DNA of 44,529 nucleotides, taken from assembly GCF_001949145.1 (NCBI RefSeq), contig NW_019091362.1, positions 7,284,244 to 7,328,772 on the forward strand. Reading direction: 5' to 3'. Both the position numbers and the translations under genes were made by a program. Position 1 is the first letter of the stretch. Each line of letters begins with the position of its first letter. The DNA is from Acanthaster planci. Lineage: Eukaryota > Echinodermata > Asteroidea > Valvatida > Acanthasteridae. Below, piece by piece: positions 1-12,500 of the stretch. The notes under the pieces are model-generated. The model worked only from the letters and a program-made list of their open reading frames with translations, had not been told where the DNA came from and ran no database searches.

Positions 1-297
1 GTTGTTCATCAGATGAATTTAGGCACATGATCACTGCACATCAACAGGCCCCTTGTAATGGCAAATCATACCATTTACTGTTCACAATAACTGGCCTGCA
101 AGGAACAGTAAGCTGGTACAATGCTTTGCGCGATAACTTAGTAATGCCATTCACTTAGTACCTTCCCACATCAGTGTATGGTTATCATGTGACTAGAGTT
201 CATCTTAAGTTTCTTTGCTTGCTGACTGGCTACCTTGCTCTCTACCTCACTGGCTCTTGGATATGCAAGAGGTGTGGTGAGAATGAAGTCTCCTTAC
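1..297. other. start of intron 36
   Basis: Downstream part of the gene by direction. I see no exon carrying the remaining helicase motifs and no other feature here. Confidence 0.5.
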
Positions 298-528
298 CAC
301 TTGCTTGACCTCCTGTGGGTTGGACTTAGACTGTTCGTTGCCCTCGGCCGTCTTGACCGTCAGCGTTTCCTCCTTGCCATACAGGTGGCAGAAGACCACA
401 GGGTAGGCCCTACTGCCGGGCCAGATGTCCTGCACCTGCTGGTCAGGTATCCTCTGCTTGACGATGTCTGCCGTTTCCAACTTGCCCTCGTAGAAAGCCT
501 GAGAGGGAAATTCGCAGATGGCCTCGTG
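298..528 (-). CDS. HELZ2: exon 36, helicase 2 motif IV to the middle of domain 2A
   Basis: It starts HEAICEFPSQAFYEGKLETA, completing QYRMHEAICEFPSQ-FYEG, then YPVVFCHLYGKEETLTVKTA and NPQEVKQV. The donor is GTAAGG; phase 0. The following exons with the (S/T)PY element and motifs V and VI are not in the window, so the gene runs off the left edge. Confidence 0.93.
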
Positions 529-3500
529 CTGGCAAGAGAGGAAATGCAGCAAGATTCATGAAAAGGGTGGAACGACAGGCTGAGCAGACGAGGATTTCGA
601 GGGGATGCTGAGGAAGACAAAAGAGATCCCCTACTCACCATTCTGTACTGCATGGTCAACATCTGGGCCTTCTTCTCATACTTCTCAAGAAGTGATATCT
701 CCATACCCAGTAGCTGAGCTGTCTTCTCTTGAATGATAGGCCTGTTGGGGGGCATAAGACCATCAATTAATAAGCTGTACACATGGTTAAGTTTAAGTTA
801 ATCCAAACAAGTTTTATAGGCAATACTGAAAGTTTGCCTAAACTTGTTTGGTCAAACTTAACATTTAAAAACCACGTTTCAAACAGTCTAAGAAAACAGA
901 TGAGACAGCTTGATTTTGGAATGGGTTGCATCATTACTCTCTCTACTGGTAGTGCATCTTTTTTACTTTTTGCTCTCTGCCACCTTTTTGTAGTCATTCG
1001 TATATCACTGGTTTTCTCCATACATAAGGACGAAACAAAGCTACTGAGAACCATCACACAATCTCAACAAATCTGGTTCCAAATGGCTTCCACAGCAGTC
1101 ACGCCATCATTGGCCAACTTGCTTGATCTTGCTCTACCAAACCCCAATGCATTCTTGCCAGTGCATCCATACATAGCTAGAGGTATGGCCAACAGCTGTT
1201 CTGCAGACATCCTTCTTCCTATCTCCCCTTCCCTTTGTATCAACCTCCCTGCTCACCTGAGCTGTTTATGATCTCCGATCAGGACCACCTGGCAGGGGTT
1301 AGTGCTGACTAGCGGTATAAGTGTTTCCGGTTCATTGCACATGCCGGCCTCATCAATGATGCACTGCACAACGTTAGTGAACTGCTTGATACGCTTACTG
1401 CCCGCTGCGTTGCACGTGCAGAGAATGATCTGGTACTTTTTCAGTTCCTCCTCCTGCAGGAAATTCAAATGTGTCTTTTAAGCATGCTTGACGGGATTTC
1501 AGGGTGAAAAACAAAGGTTCACAGAAAGCCATTGTAACACCAAGACACAATTTCATACACTTGCTTGGCAGAACACACTGCTTAACAAAATTCTACACGA
1601 CTATAACACTATAAGAGTAGGGAACCGGTCTCAAGTAATATATTAAGCATGGACAGTTCACTGGTAACCTGTTTCTGCAAAGCTTATATTTTTTGACATA
1701 TTTCAGTGCATAGCTCTGGGGAAAACTGGTCTATGATGGATGTAAATCAATCTTGAAGTGTCACTGCATCCACGAGGCTTTGCTCATCCTGGCCTGTCTT
1801 AGAATGGATCCCCCTTGCACCCCTTCCCCTCCTGAACCATACATGCTGTATTTATTGTCCCCCCAATCTGTAGTCTTTGCTCTTTTGTTAAATGGAAGTC
1901 TACCTTTGTTCTATCAGTGATTTGTCTGGTCCTGTCATTGGCCGAATAAATAACAGTAATAATAATGATAATAGTAATAGCCAAAATAGCATTCTCAATG
2001 GACACCGCACCGAACCAACACCCACCTCCGCTTTTGAGATGTCATGCCTGTAGGCCTTGGTATGGCTGGCCTTGAGTACGTAACCTTGCGTGTGGAACAT
2101 TTTCTCCCATTTGAGGATATTCTGGTGGCGAGTGTTGCCTGGCTGCCGGATGAGGTGATGCAGGGAAATCTGTGAGAGCCAGGGGTCCATGGAGGCATCT
2201 CTGTTGCTGTCCATCTTGCGGGTGGTTCCTGGCTCCCCAGGGATGGGGAAGTCATTCCTCTCTATTGTCTCGCTATAGACACGTACCACTTTGGCACCCA
2301 GCTTCAGAAGGTAAGCTGTGCACAGATTTAATGACAATTTTTATCACAGTGTAAGACAACCTGATAAATTGATAGCAAGTGAGACAAACTACCAGCAACT
2401 ACTCTCAAACTTTGAGCACCAAAAATTAATTTCATTCATTCCTTTGTCAATATCAGGTCCCACATCCATTAATCCTAGGCACTTCTGCACCAAAGCCTAA
2501 GCCAGTGCTGAGATCAGCAGTGTGGTAAGGCATGTGACACATCACATCTGAGTGATTGCTGATTAAACTTGAAATTGGAGAACTTGTAATTAGCTTAGGA
2601 GTGACTCTCGGTGACTTGTAGGGAACTATTTCTCGGTACAAGTGAGCACCAGTGGTTGGAATAATTAGTCTAAACAATATAATAGTCAAGGTAATAGTTC
2701 AGGGAATAGCTCCGGGAATTCAGCACTTACTTGATATGACATCAACAGACTTGTTGGATGGGCCACAGTAGAGAACCTGAGGTGGTCCCTTGCCTGATGG
2801 TGGCAATCCCCTGTTCATGACAGTGAAAAAGTGTGCAAGGTGGGCACCAGTGATGGTCTTTCCTGTGCCTGAATAAACCAAGAACAGTTGACAAACAAAA
2901 ATCAATTTTGTATCTAACTGATTTGGTGTAGCCAGCAGCAATTAAGCAAATTGGATCAAGTCCATAGTATCTAAAATGTAATACTATAAAAGATCTTGAT
3001 AACTCAAACCTGAAGGAAAGTATCAGGATTTCAAGCTAAGAGAAGTTCCTACGTTTTCTAGAGCCAAGTCATAATTGTGACCACTACTACACATACACGT
3101 ACAATGCATACATCACCATAACCATGGTAACTTGCTCTGCAGTGGCTGTTGGAAATCTTATTGTGGTTATTTTCCTTCTTTTTTATTTCTTCTAATGCTG
3201 CACGTTTTGGCTCATGAATAATCATTTTCCTAAAAACTTTATGTCCTTCTTAAGCAATAAACTATTTAAACTGTGTACTTTCATGTGGCAAATCTTTTGT
3301 GCCGTTTGGTCTATCTTATCCTTAGTACAACACAATGTGCATGCTGCTTGGCATTTTCAATCAGGTTTTGCTAGGTTTCGGTCGCATGAACGACCTTTCC
3401 TTTTGCAGTCCTATGACTACAGCAAATGTCAACGACTGGACTGCCAGTGTGCTGGCTACATCTGGGCCCACAGTAATCATCAGGCTTGCCTGAAAGCCAG

Positions 3501-6500
3501 GATTTGTTGCAGTTACAGGTGGTTTGCATATGTGACGAGTCAAGTCAATCACGTTGGCAGTGTGCATAGTGTGAAAAGACAAAGTGTACTTGCCAGTAAT
3601 GACTCATTATGAATGTCTCTCATTCTTCGTACACTTTCCCAAAGTGTTTGGGTAACAGTTTCTTTTTAATTGGCCTCACAAAAACGTTGAAGGAAGTGGA
3701 TATAGCACTGTGGGCATTTCAGGTTATGGAGGTATTTTGGTCCATAAAAGTCCATTCTTTCGGTGGGAATGAAACATGTCTTTCAGATAACAGAGTTTCC
3801 ACTTAATGCATTTTGGAGCTACAGAGAGTTTGCTGCAGTTATTTATAAAAACCTTCCAACAATCCTAAAAATCCATCAGAACTTTGGAAGATTCTGAAGA
3901 AGTGAGGAACACAGAACCCAGTTACCAGCCTGGGTTTTAAACTGAGACATTTCTTCAAAGCTTACAAAATCTATTATTGGATTTCTGCCCAATGATGTAC
4001 TCTGGAAGATTCCAGGAAAATACCTGTAAGGGACGCAAGTTTAAGAGTCAAACTTAATCACAGAAATACTGAGCAAGAAAAAAAGAGAAGAGATAATATA
4101 TTGGACCTGGCATTACCTGGTGGTCCTTGGATGACAGTAAACGGCTGTGACACAGCCTGGCGCAGTGCTGTATTCTGAGAGGCATTGGGCTTGTCAAAGG
4201 GTGAGTTTACAATCTCAAATGAGCGGATCTTCTGCGACAGGGCTGGCAACAACTTACTGAAGGTGTCTGTGTGAATTGGAAATTGAAGAGACTATGAGAC
4301 TGACAGGGCTGGGAACTGAACACTACCAACAGTCTGCCTAATACAATAACTCCATTATAAAGTATTTCCGAAAGGTGTTTGCTTGCTAACACAATTCTGT
4401 GGGATTCCGTGGAAGGTATATGGAAGAGATGTCACCTGATGTGGTTGAGTGATACTTAAGAGTGGACTTAGTAAGAGGTATTGTTGAGGTAGATGCTGTG
4501 TGCCCAACACCACCCTTTAGCTTTAGGAAAATGATGAGGACGATGAAGTTTAAATAAAGAGCAATAACGAAACATGAAACAAAAGAAACAGACAAATGAA
4601 GGGAATCCCTGTAGATGTAAGTGCTTCTTATTGTCTCCTCCCTATAGATTTAGTGGATGTGGGTCATGAGGTGCCCTTGTATGCCCTTGGCTCGATCACA
4701 TTTAATGTCTTTATTGTACAGCACATTTGAACATATCTGTATAAAATTTGCACTTTATATATGAATAAAGTTTTGTTATTATTAAAGCCTTTTGTTCTCT
4801 GTGAAATCACTTTCAAAACCTACTAATAAGGCTACTTAATTAACAACTTTAATAACCACAATATAGACTCAATTTAAGCCTCAAATGGGAGGTACCACAG
4901 ATTTTAAACTGTGGACAGTTTGAGTACACACCATCTTGGTTGGTTCTGGGCTTCTGCACTAGACAGATGTCTCGGATGAGAGGTGACACTCGGTCACTGT
5001 CCAGCCTCCTCACAGCATCCTCAAGCCGCCTGACATAAATTAAAGAAAAAAATCCACGTCAGTCAAGGACCGAACACACAGAGGAACTTTTACAATGTGG
5101 AAAAAGACATACATGCATTATCACTTGAACCTGCCAGATACATTGACTCTTCTTCTCTTCTACATGGCTTTGCCATTTCACTTAAATTTTTCTTCAATTC
5201 ACATATCTACTTAGATTTCATCAATACATACATTATTGACTGTTTAAGTTAATATACACAGAGCAGTTGCAGATACTGCTGAATACACTGATTCTATCCA
5301 TTGATTTGAAACTGCAGTTTACTTTTCGCAGCAAATAAAGTGTTCTGCAATTTGAAGCGGTTTTCCTATCAATTCAAACAAATGACCAACCTGTCTGGTT
5401 GTGTTTTTGGCACCAATTCCACAGTGCATGGCGGCGGATCCGATGACAGCAGGACCTCAGGAAATGGGGAGGAATACTGTGTCACACCCACTTGGACAAG
5501 TATCATCCCCTTGTCTTTGGTGACATCAATGGTAGCAGCATGCACCACAAACGTCATCTTGCCAGGATGGACATTCGCTGTAGGCCGCATGGTGCCCGGT
5601 TTGCAACCCATATCTCGGAGACGAAGCTGGGTCTCTTGGGTAACCTTAAGGCCACTGTAGCGGATGCAAAGATAATCAAGATGTGCCTCGGGATCATCGC
5701 TACCATCTGCCTTCTCATTCTTGTTGATCTTGGGAGGGTGATTGAACCTGAAGTGGCGGTCATCGCAGAACTCCTCACGCATGGCAAAGAAACCAGTGTA
5801 GTTGTAATTGTTGGTCTCTTGGTTAAATAGGCGATCCCAGCGGATCTTCACACTGTGAATGAGGACAGTCTCATCGCTCTGGACAGCATTGTAAGCCGTC
5901 AGCATTTCAATGATAGGCAGCCACACTTTCTTGTAAGTGCTGATATTCTTTATACCCACAGGGCGGTACTTTGCGACTTCAGCAAAGCTGGTTATTGGTT
6001 GGTTACGGTGCTCTGTGCAGAGATGAAACTTTGGAGTGAGACCAAAAAGCTGGACTGTTGGTGTCAGCAAACCCATCTGGCTGCAGGCGTGGAGCTGGAC
6101 TTTAATTACATCACCCCGATCAAAGGTGCGCTTGAAGTTGATGAAGAGAGAAGGCTTGCTGGCATCTACCCCTTCACAGGTCACCTCATGGATAGGCAAG
6201 CTGTACGGAACACTGGGATCGTGCTTTTGTTTCCGTCTTGCTTCCTCATCTTGTTCCCTGCGCTGTTGTTCATCTGTTGCAACCAAGACTGCATTCCTGA
6301 TCTGATAGATGTCCTCCGTCTTGATGCCTGTTAAGATCTCCTGCCACTGATTTGCAGAGATCTGAACGATGAATTTCCTGGTATCAAGCATGAACACAGA
6401 GTGCGGCTGAATAAGAACTGGGCTTGGGGATCCACTGATGTCATAGATGCGGTGCTTCCACACCAACTCCAAGCTGGCATCTTCTTCCATCAGTGGCTTC

Positions 6501-9500
6501 TGAATGGGTTTCAGGAGCCGCAGAGGAATGTTGTGTGACTTCGATGGAATGAAGCGACGGTAAGGAAAGAGCAACCCCACGCCTGTGTTCATTGTGTTAT
6601 CCACAAATGCAAGACTTGGTTGCGGGGCCTCTTTGAGTTTCAGGGCAAGAAGGAAGGCGCGTGTCTTTGTGTCAAAATTCTTGCAATTGATGGCTTGATT
6701 GGTGCAGTGATGGCAGATTTTACCCAACTCAGCTGGTGTGTAGGGTGCTACTAATGGGCCTTCCCCATTTTGGGCCTGGATGTGCTCCAACGCAGCAGTC
6801 AACATACGGTGTACGACTAGGTCAAAGAAGCGACGGATTGGAGATGTGAAATGCGTGTAGGATGGCATTTTCAGTGTGTGATGCCTCTTTGCAAGTTGGT
6901 TTGAATGGTCACCAGAACTGATGTAAGTTGACCGCTCCTGGATACGGAAGAAGCTGGACCGAGCAACAGCCAGTTGAGGATGGTTCTCATCGCTGCAGAT
7001 GATGTCTGTGATCTTCAGCATGTCACTCTGCTCTTCATCTTCAACAGCAACTTTCATCTTGTCCCAAGTCTCTCTGAGAACATGGACATCATTCTCATTC
7101 CTCTGCTTCAAACTCCTCAAGGTCAGGTCGTGACTGCAAATCAACACTGTTTAGGATATCTTTCCCATGTTTGCCCCACCATTTACTTACTTCATCTCTA
7201 CTGGGAGGTAACTGCCTTCTCAGTGGAGCACAATCTGGATATTTCATCATCAGGAAGCGTGCTACAGCTTCATTGGCAAGACACATCATTTCTTCAACAA
7301 GAGAATGTGCCAGTGGATGCAGTGCTTCCTCCTCTTCTGCATCATGAGAGAAGGCAAAACGCCCAGCTCCTAGACGGATTCTCCTGCGTTCTTTGGCCAG
7401 CTTGTTTAGTGTCATGATCTTCTCCTGGATGGTGGCATTGCTGTTACGTTCAGTCTCATCATTGGTCATCTTGATGATCTTCTCAGCAGCATCATATGTG
7501 AGCTGGATGCGTGATCGAATCACAGACCGCACGATCTTGACATCACCAACTACTTGTCCATTTTCATCTAAGGTAACAAAGACTGAGACGGTCAACCTGT
7601 CTTCTTCAGGCAGTAAACTGCACAACCTGTTGCTCAACTGAGCAGGCAGCATGTTGATTGGTTTGGCAAAGCTGGGATAGAAGGATGTTGCTCTTTCTTG
7701 AGCTTCTTTATCCAGATCTGAATCCTTCTTGACAAAGTAACTGACATCAGCAATGTGAATGCCAATGAAATAGTTCTCTTCCACTGCATCAACACTCAGG
7801 GCATCATCAAGGTCTTGTGACTCTGGAGGATCAATGGTGAAGACAACTCGGCTCCTGGCATCATACCGACACTCGATCTCTTCCTTAGGAATCTTCCAGT
7901 CCTCTGGAAAAGCATCTGTCATCTCGTCCAGTATAGCTTGTTTCCACTTATCACGGATGCCATGAACAAGCTTCAGGATGCGGAGGCCATTTTCCTTGGT
8001 ATCTCCGTGGGGTAGCTCTTCAGTGATGATGCCCACAGGATAGGGAGTCCTTGCATGCCACTTCAGATACTGAACCACAAACAGCTTGTTTGGGCGGTCT
8101 TTGCGAGATACTTCAACGTTTCTCTGGAACTGAAAGCCCTGGTCAGTTCCCCTGCAAATGTTGTAGATAGACACTTTGGAGAAATCTGAAGCTTGGCTTT
8201 TCTTGGACTTCGTCTTCTGTTTCTGGCCATCATCTTTGCGAGAGTAGGCAAAGATTTTGGGGAATGTTCTGTCAATTGGAACCATCAAGTTGTCTGTAAA
8301 CTTATCAATGGTGCACACAATTTTTTTAAGGTAAGGGTTGACTGCACGCTTTAGGATGCACAGGACCTTTCCATAGATCTTCTTTTCTGTGGCATCAGCT
8401 TGAGCATCATATCCCGAAGCAATCTCCAGCTCATCTACATCTTCAAGGATTTCAACAACAACTTCATCCAGGTTTAGAGCTTTTCCTCGTTTCCTTTTGC
8501 TGGTGATCAAGATCTTTAGTGAGGAGTCTTCGTCCTTTGGTAGGGCGTAGGTGTGGCCACTAAAATCAAAACGAAAAGAGCAGATTTTGTAGCGCTCTGG
8601 CTCCTTGTGCACATGCTCTAGACTCTCTTGCTGCACATTCTCATCCAAGACATCCTCTTCTACATCTTCATCAGAATCGTATTCTTCAAAAGTGTCGGCT
8701 CCCACAAGACGAGATCGGTCCACTTTATCTTCAATTAGGAGGAGGTGCCCTTGCTTTTCAACCATGCGGACATTACGCAGTTTCCTCGCTGCATTTATTT
8801 TGCTGGTGAGGTTCTTGCGTTTGATGGAGCCATCAGACAAATGACTGGCAATCAAGGCATCTTTATCCGTGGGAGGCCTGGCTTCCGGTGGCCTTTGTGC
8901 TGCCAACTGTCCTGTGTAAATCTGCAGATCCTCCTGGAGGTCAGTTTCATTCTCAGATGAAATGGCCTCCTCATGATCTGAGCCTGCATCTTGATCAGCT
9001 GTCTCCAACTCTCCTCGATCTTCCCGCACCTGTCTCTGCAACTCTCGGAGGATTGCATCTTCCAGATCAACGTCTTCCTCATCATCTGCTGACGAAGAGC
9101 TTTCATTGGCTTGGTCGGCTAGTTCGTCTTGTCTACCAGGCACGTTCCCTACACTGGATGATCTCAGTGCTGGAAACTCCTCACTGGTCTGCCTTGCTAC
9201 TCCTGGAACTGCTGTGTTCCATCCAGGTGTAATAGCAGCACTAGGCTCCTTGGGCAGAATCTTCCATGGATTTTGTCCCACTGGCATCTTGATGAGGCCT
9301 GCCTCTTGCCTACTCCCTAAGACCTTCTGCTGGCTTGCTTGAGATGTTTGGTTCTTGGATGCTGCTGGATGGAAGATCTTGGCAAAGGGATTCAGACGCT
9401 GCTTGGCAGCTTCTACTTCTTGACGAATTTCCTCCATTGACGTGCCCTGTGAAGATGGCATAAGAGCAAAGTGACAATAACTTATTTCAGAAATCTCAGT

Positions 9501-12500
9501 AATTCTGTCATCCTGTAGCCTCTGAACACATTTTGGACTTTTGTTTACAGGTATATTTCAATTGTGTAATTTCTAATGGTTTTCAGAGGATCTTACCTGC
9601 AGGCTGTTGTTTCTCTCGCACTCTTTGAGGAAGGCCTTCCAGGTTGTGGAGCACTGCCCTTCAGAGCAGAGAGTTATTGGATCGCCAGCCACAAGGACAA
9701 GGGACTGGGCCCGGGTCAGGGCAGTATTGAGAAGCTTGTGGTCAGACAGGAATCCATAGTAGAACTCTTCATCTTGCTGGTTGGCTGCACCAGCTTGTGA
9801 GGCAACCGTTAGGTGAGTTCGCTTCAAGGTGCTGCGAGTGCGGACAGTACTGATCAGGAGAGCCCGGAACTGCTTTCCTGGAAGGAAAAATGAACATGGC
9901 ATCTTTACCAAATAACATGCTAGCAAAAAAAAGCTACTCTATTAACGTGACTGATCAAGCTGTATCACGCTTCAATAACTCATGAGACTTTGAAAGGAAG
10001 AATTTACCTTGTACATTCTCCACCGTTTCTACATCAATGTCTCCCAGACCTCGGCGACGCATTTCAAAACGTATCTGACGCACCTAAAACCAATTACCCA
10101 AAGAAACAAATGCTTGGATTGGCGCACAATATTATTAGCACTGTTTGCATTGCAGCATGAGATTTTGGCTGCACAAATAAAGAACATGTCACCTTATCTC
10201 TAAGCTCTTGCCAACTTTAATGTGAAAAAATAATATCATGGATTTTATCACATAGTACGTGGGCCTAGAGGTTTTGGAAACTAGTGTCGTTGTGAATGTG
10301 AATGTTAGCACTTGCCTGCATGGAGTACGGCGAAATGATCCCGATGCTGTTCTTGTTAAACTTTCCCCATTTCTCAGGCCACTTGCGACAAAGCTCCTCT
10401 GCTCGGAAAACTATCTCAAGAACCTAGTTACAAGGCCAAAAGAATGTAAAAAAGAGTGTAATTCCCAACCTCTGAAATGGCCTGAGTACCATCAATTGTT
10501 GGACATAGCCTGCAAACTCTGATATCTGTGTACAGTCGAATGTTGTGTAACTTTTCCACAAACCACGAAGAATTAATTTTTTAAAAAATTGTAAAATCAC
10601 AGATGCAGATATGCAAATAGCGGTACAACAGCTGCAAAACTTTTAAACTTTTGAGTTTTCCATAGGTGTGTGCATGGATGCACTCAGTAGACTTCACCTT
10701 GCACAGTGAGTTAGCACTCTAGTATTGTATATCACTTCATGTTCGATATTTACTTGCTTTGCACGGACTTTTTGTGCTAAAGCTGTAAGTACAGAAGGGA
10801 GATAATAAGTGTAAAAATCTCTGGTCAGTGGGGTCATGATATAAAAACTAACTGGGCAAAGACTGGTCTTACATAATCAAAGAATCTTGACATGTGTACA
10901 TATATATATCAGAGTTTAATTCATTCAAAATTTCTTTTTAATCACATAGGTAAATTTGTAAAATTAATCACGACACATCAAATTCAAATTCAAATTCAAT
11001 CAAATCCATGACAGGAACAAACCTCATGATTGTTAACATAGGACATTCCAACATGCTGGTCTTCTCCCTTCACAGCGCAGAACGTCAGTGGATAGAACTC
11101 TGGATGAAGTGGGTGGTTGCCAAGGGCCTTGAACTGCTCGTGGTAGTAGGTCTCAGCGATGAACTTGAGGATTGCCTCACAGGTGCGGTAGTTGTAGGTG
11201 AGGAAAGCATTGGTGACGTTCAGCCTGAACAGCCGCTCTAGTAGAGACCGGTTGAACCTGGCAGCACGAGCTGTCTCAGAGAACACCTTGAATGGGGGAC
11301 AACATATGGGAACAGACGTATCAGTGTCAATCATCGTTATTCTCACAATGTTGGAACTCCAGTTTGGTCAACTTTTCAGTTTTTTGGATCACTGTGGCCT
11401 TCTTTTTAACCCTATTAAGCCTTCAAGTTGAGTTAAATCTACATCTATTTCAAGGTCCAACTTGACAACTAAAAAGGCCTCACGGTGGCCAGGCATAAAA
11501 TTTGTGAACATTGACAGTTAATACTTAATAGAAAAATGCTGACAAATATCTCCCTAGTAAATCTTAGGACTCTACAATGATCAAATTTGGGGGTCCCCTC
11601 AATTCCTAATATTTACTTCAGTCATTTGGAAATAATTCAGAAAATAAGAGTGACGTAACTTCAAAATGCAGATCGAGACTTCTTTCACAAACTAGTTTTT
11701 TGTATTAAAATGATGCCAGGTTTACTGTTTACCTTGGGACTCATCTGTATGTGATCTCCAGCCAGAACAACACATGTATTTGATGTTGCCAAGGACAAAG
11801 GCAGAAGCACTTCAGTCTCCAATGTCTGCCCAGCTTCATCCACCAAGATGTGGGTGAAGTGGCCCTGTAGGTCAATCTGCCCCAGGTAGCCTGACATGGC
11901 TACCGTGGTGATGACAATCTGGTACTTGCGGATCATGGCGGCATCTGGGAGCTGCACTTGGCCATTCTCATCCATCAGGACATAGGGCCGCACAATGGGG
12001 TCAATGGTCATTAACTTGCGGTAGTTGGTATAGATGCGGATCATTCGAATGTGGTACTTGCTCCATGTCTGCTCCACAAATTTGTGCAGATGCTCGGTGA
12101 TGTACCAGTCTGCTGCACTGTTGGACAAAGCAAGGAGTGTTCATGTGACATCTCGGTTAAGGCACCGGGGAGTGGGGAGGGGATACCATCAACACCATCT
12201 TTCTACAGTGGTGGAGTTTGAAGAAAACGGTATTAGATAATTTGCAGCATTCTTCATGGAAACACAGTAACTGATTTTCACGTTGGTGAAGGGAATTTTA
12301 AAATAATGTTGCTCATGAAAAACCCAAGGGGGGGGGGGAAGAGGGGTAAATTCCCCCTTTTGCCCCATGCCTCTCTTGGATGCTATAGTACTTGACATAC
12401 TGGCTGGTCTAATTGGATATGGACACCTGCAAATACTCATGTTTGGATAGTGTTGTCCGTTAGCCCTCACGCAGCTCTTATAGAGCTCCGTCTTCTATGG

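Noticed and set aside
783-1271. Plus-strand open frame of 162 codons
   Set aside because: It covers an inverted repeat and the antisense of exon 34, has no family similarity and lacks exon-like boundaries.
3214-3612. Plus-strand Cys-rich open frame, and its antisense
   Set aside because: Inside an intron, no recognisable domain, cysteines not in a zinc-finger pattern, and no matching splice sites.
5340-9342. Many open frames antisense to the RNB exon
   Set aside because: They are shadows of a strongly coding exon; none has a domain of its own.
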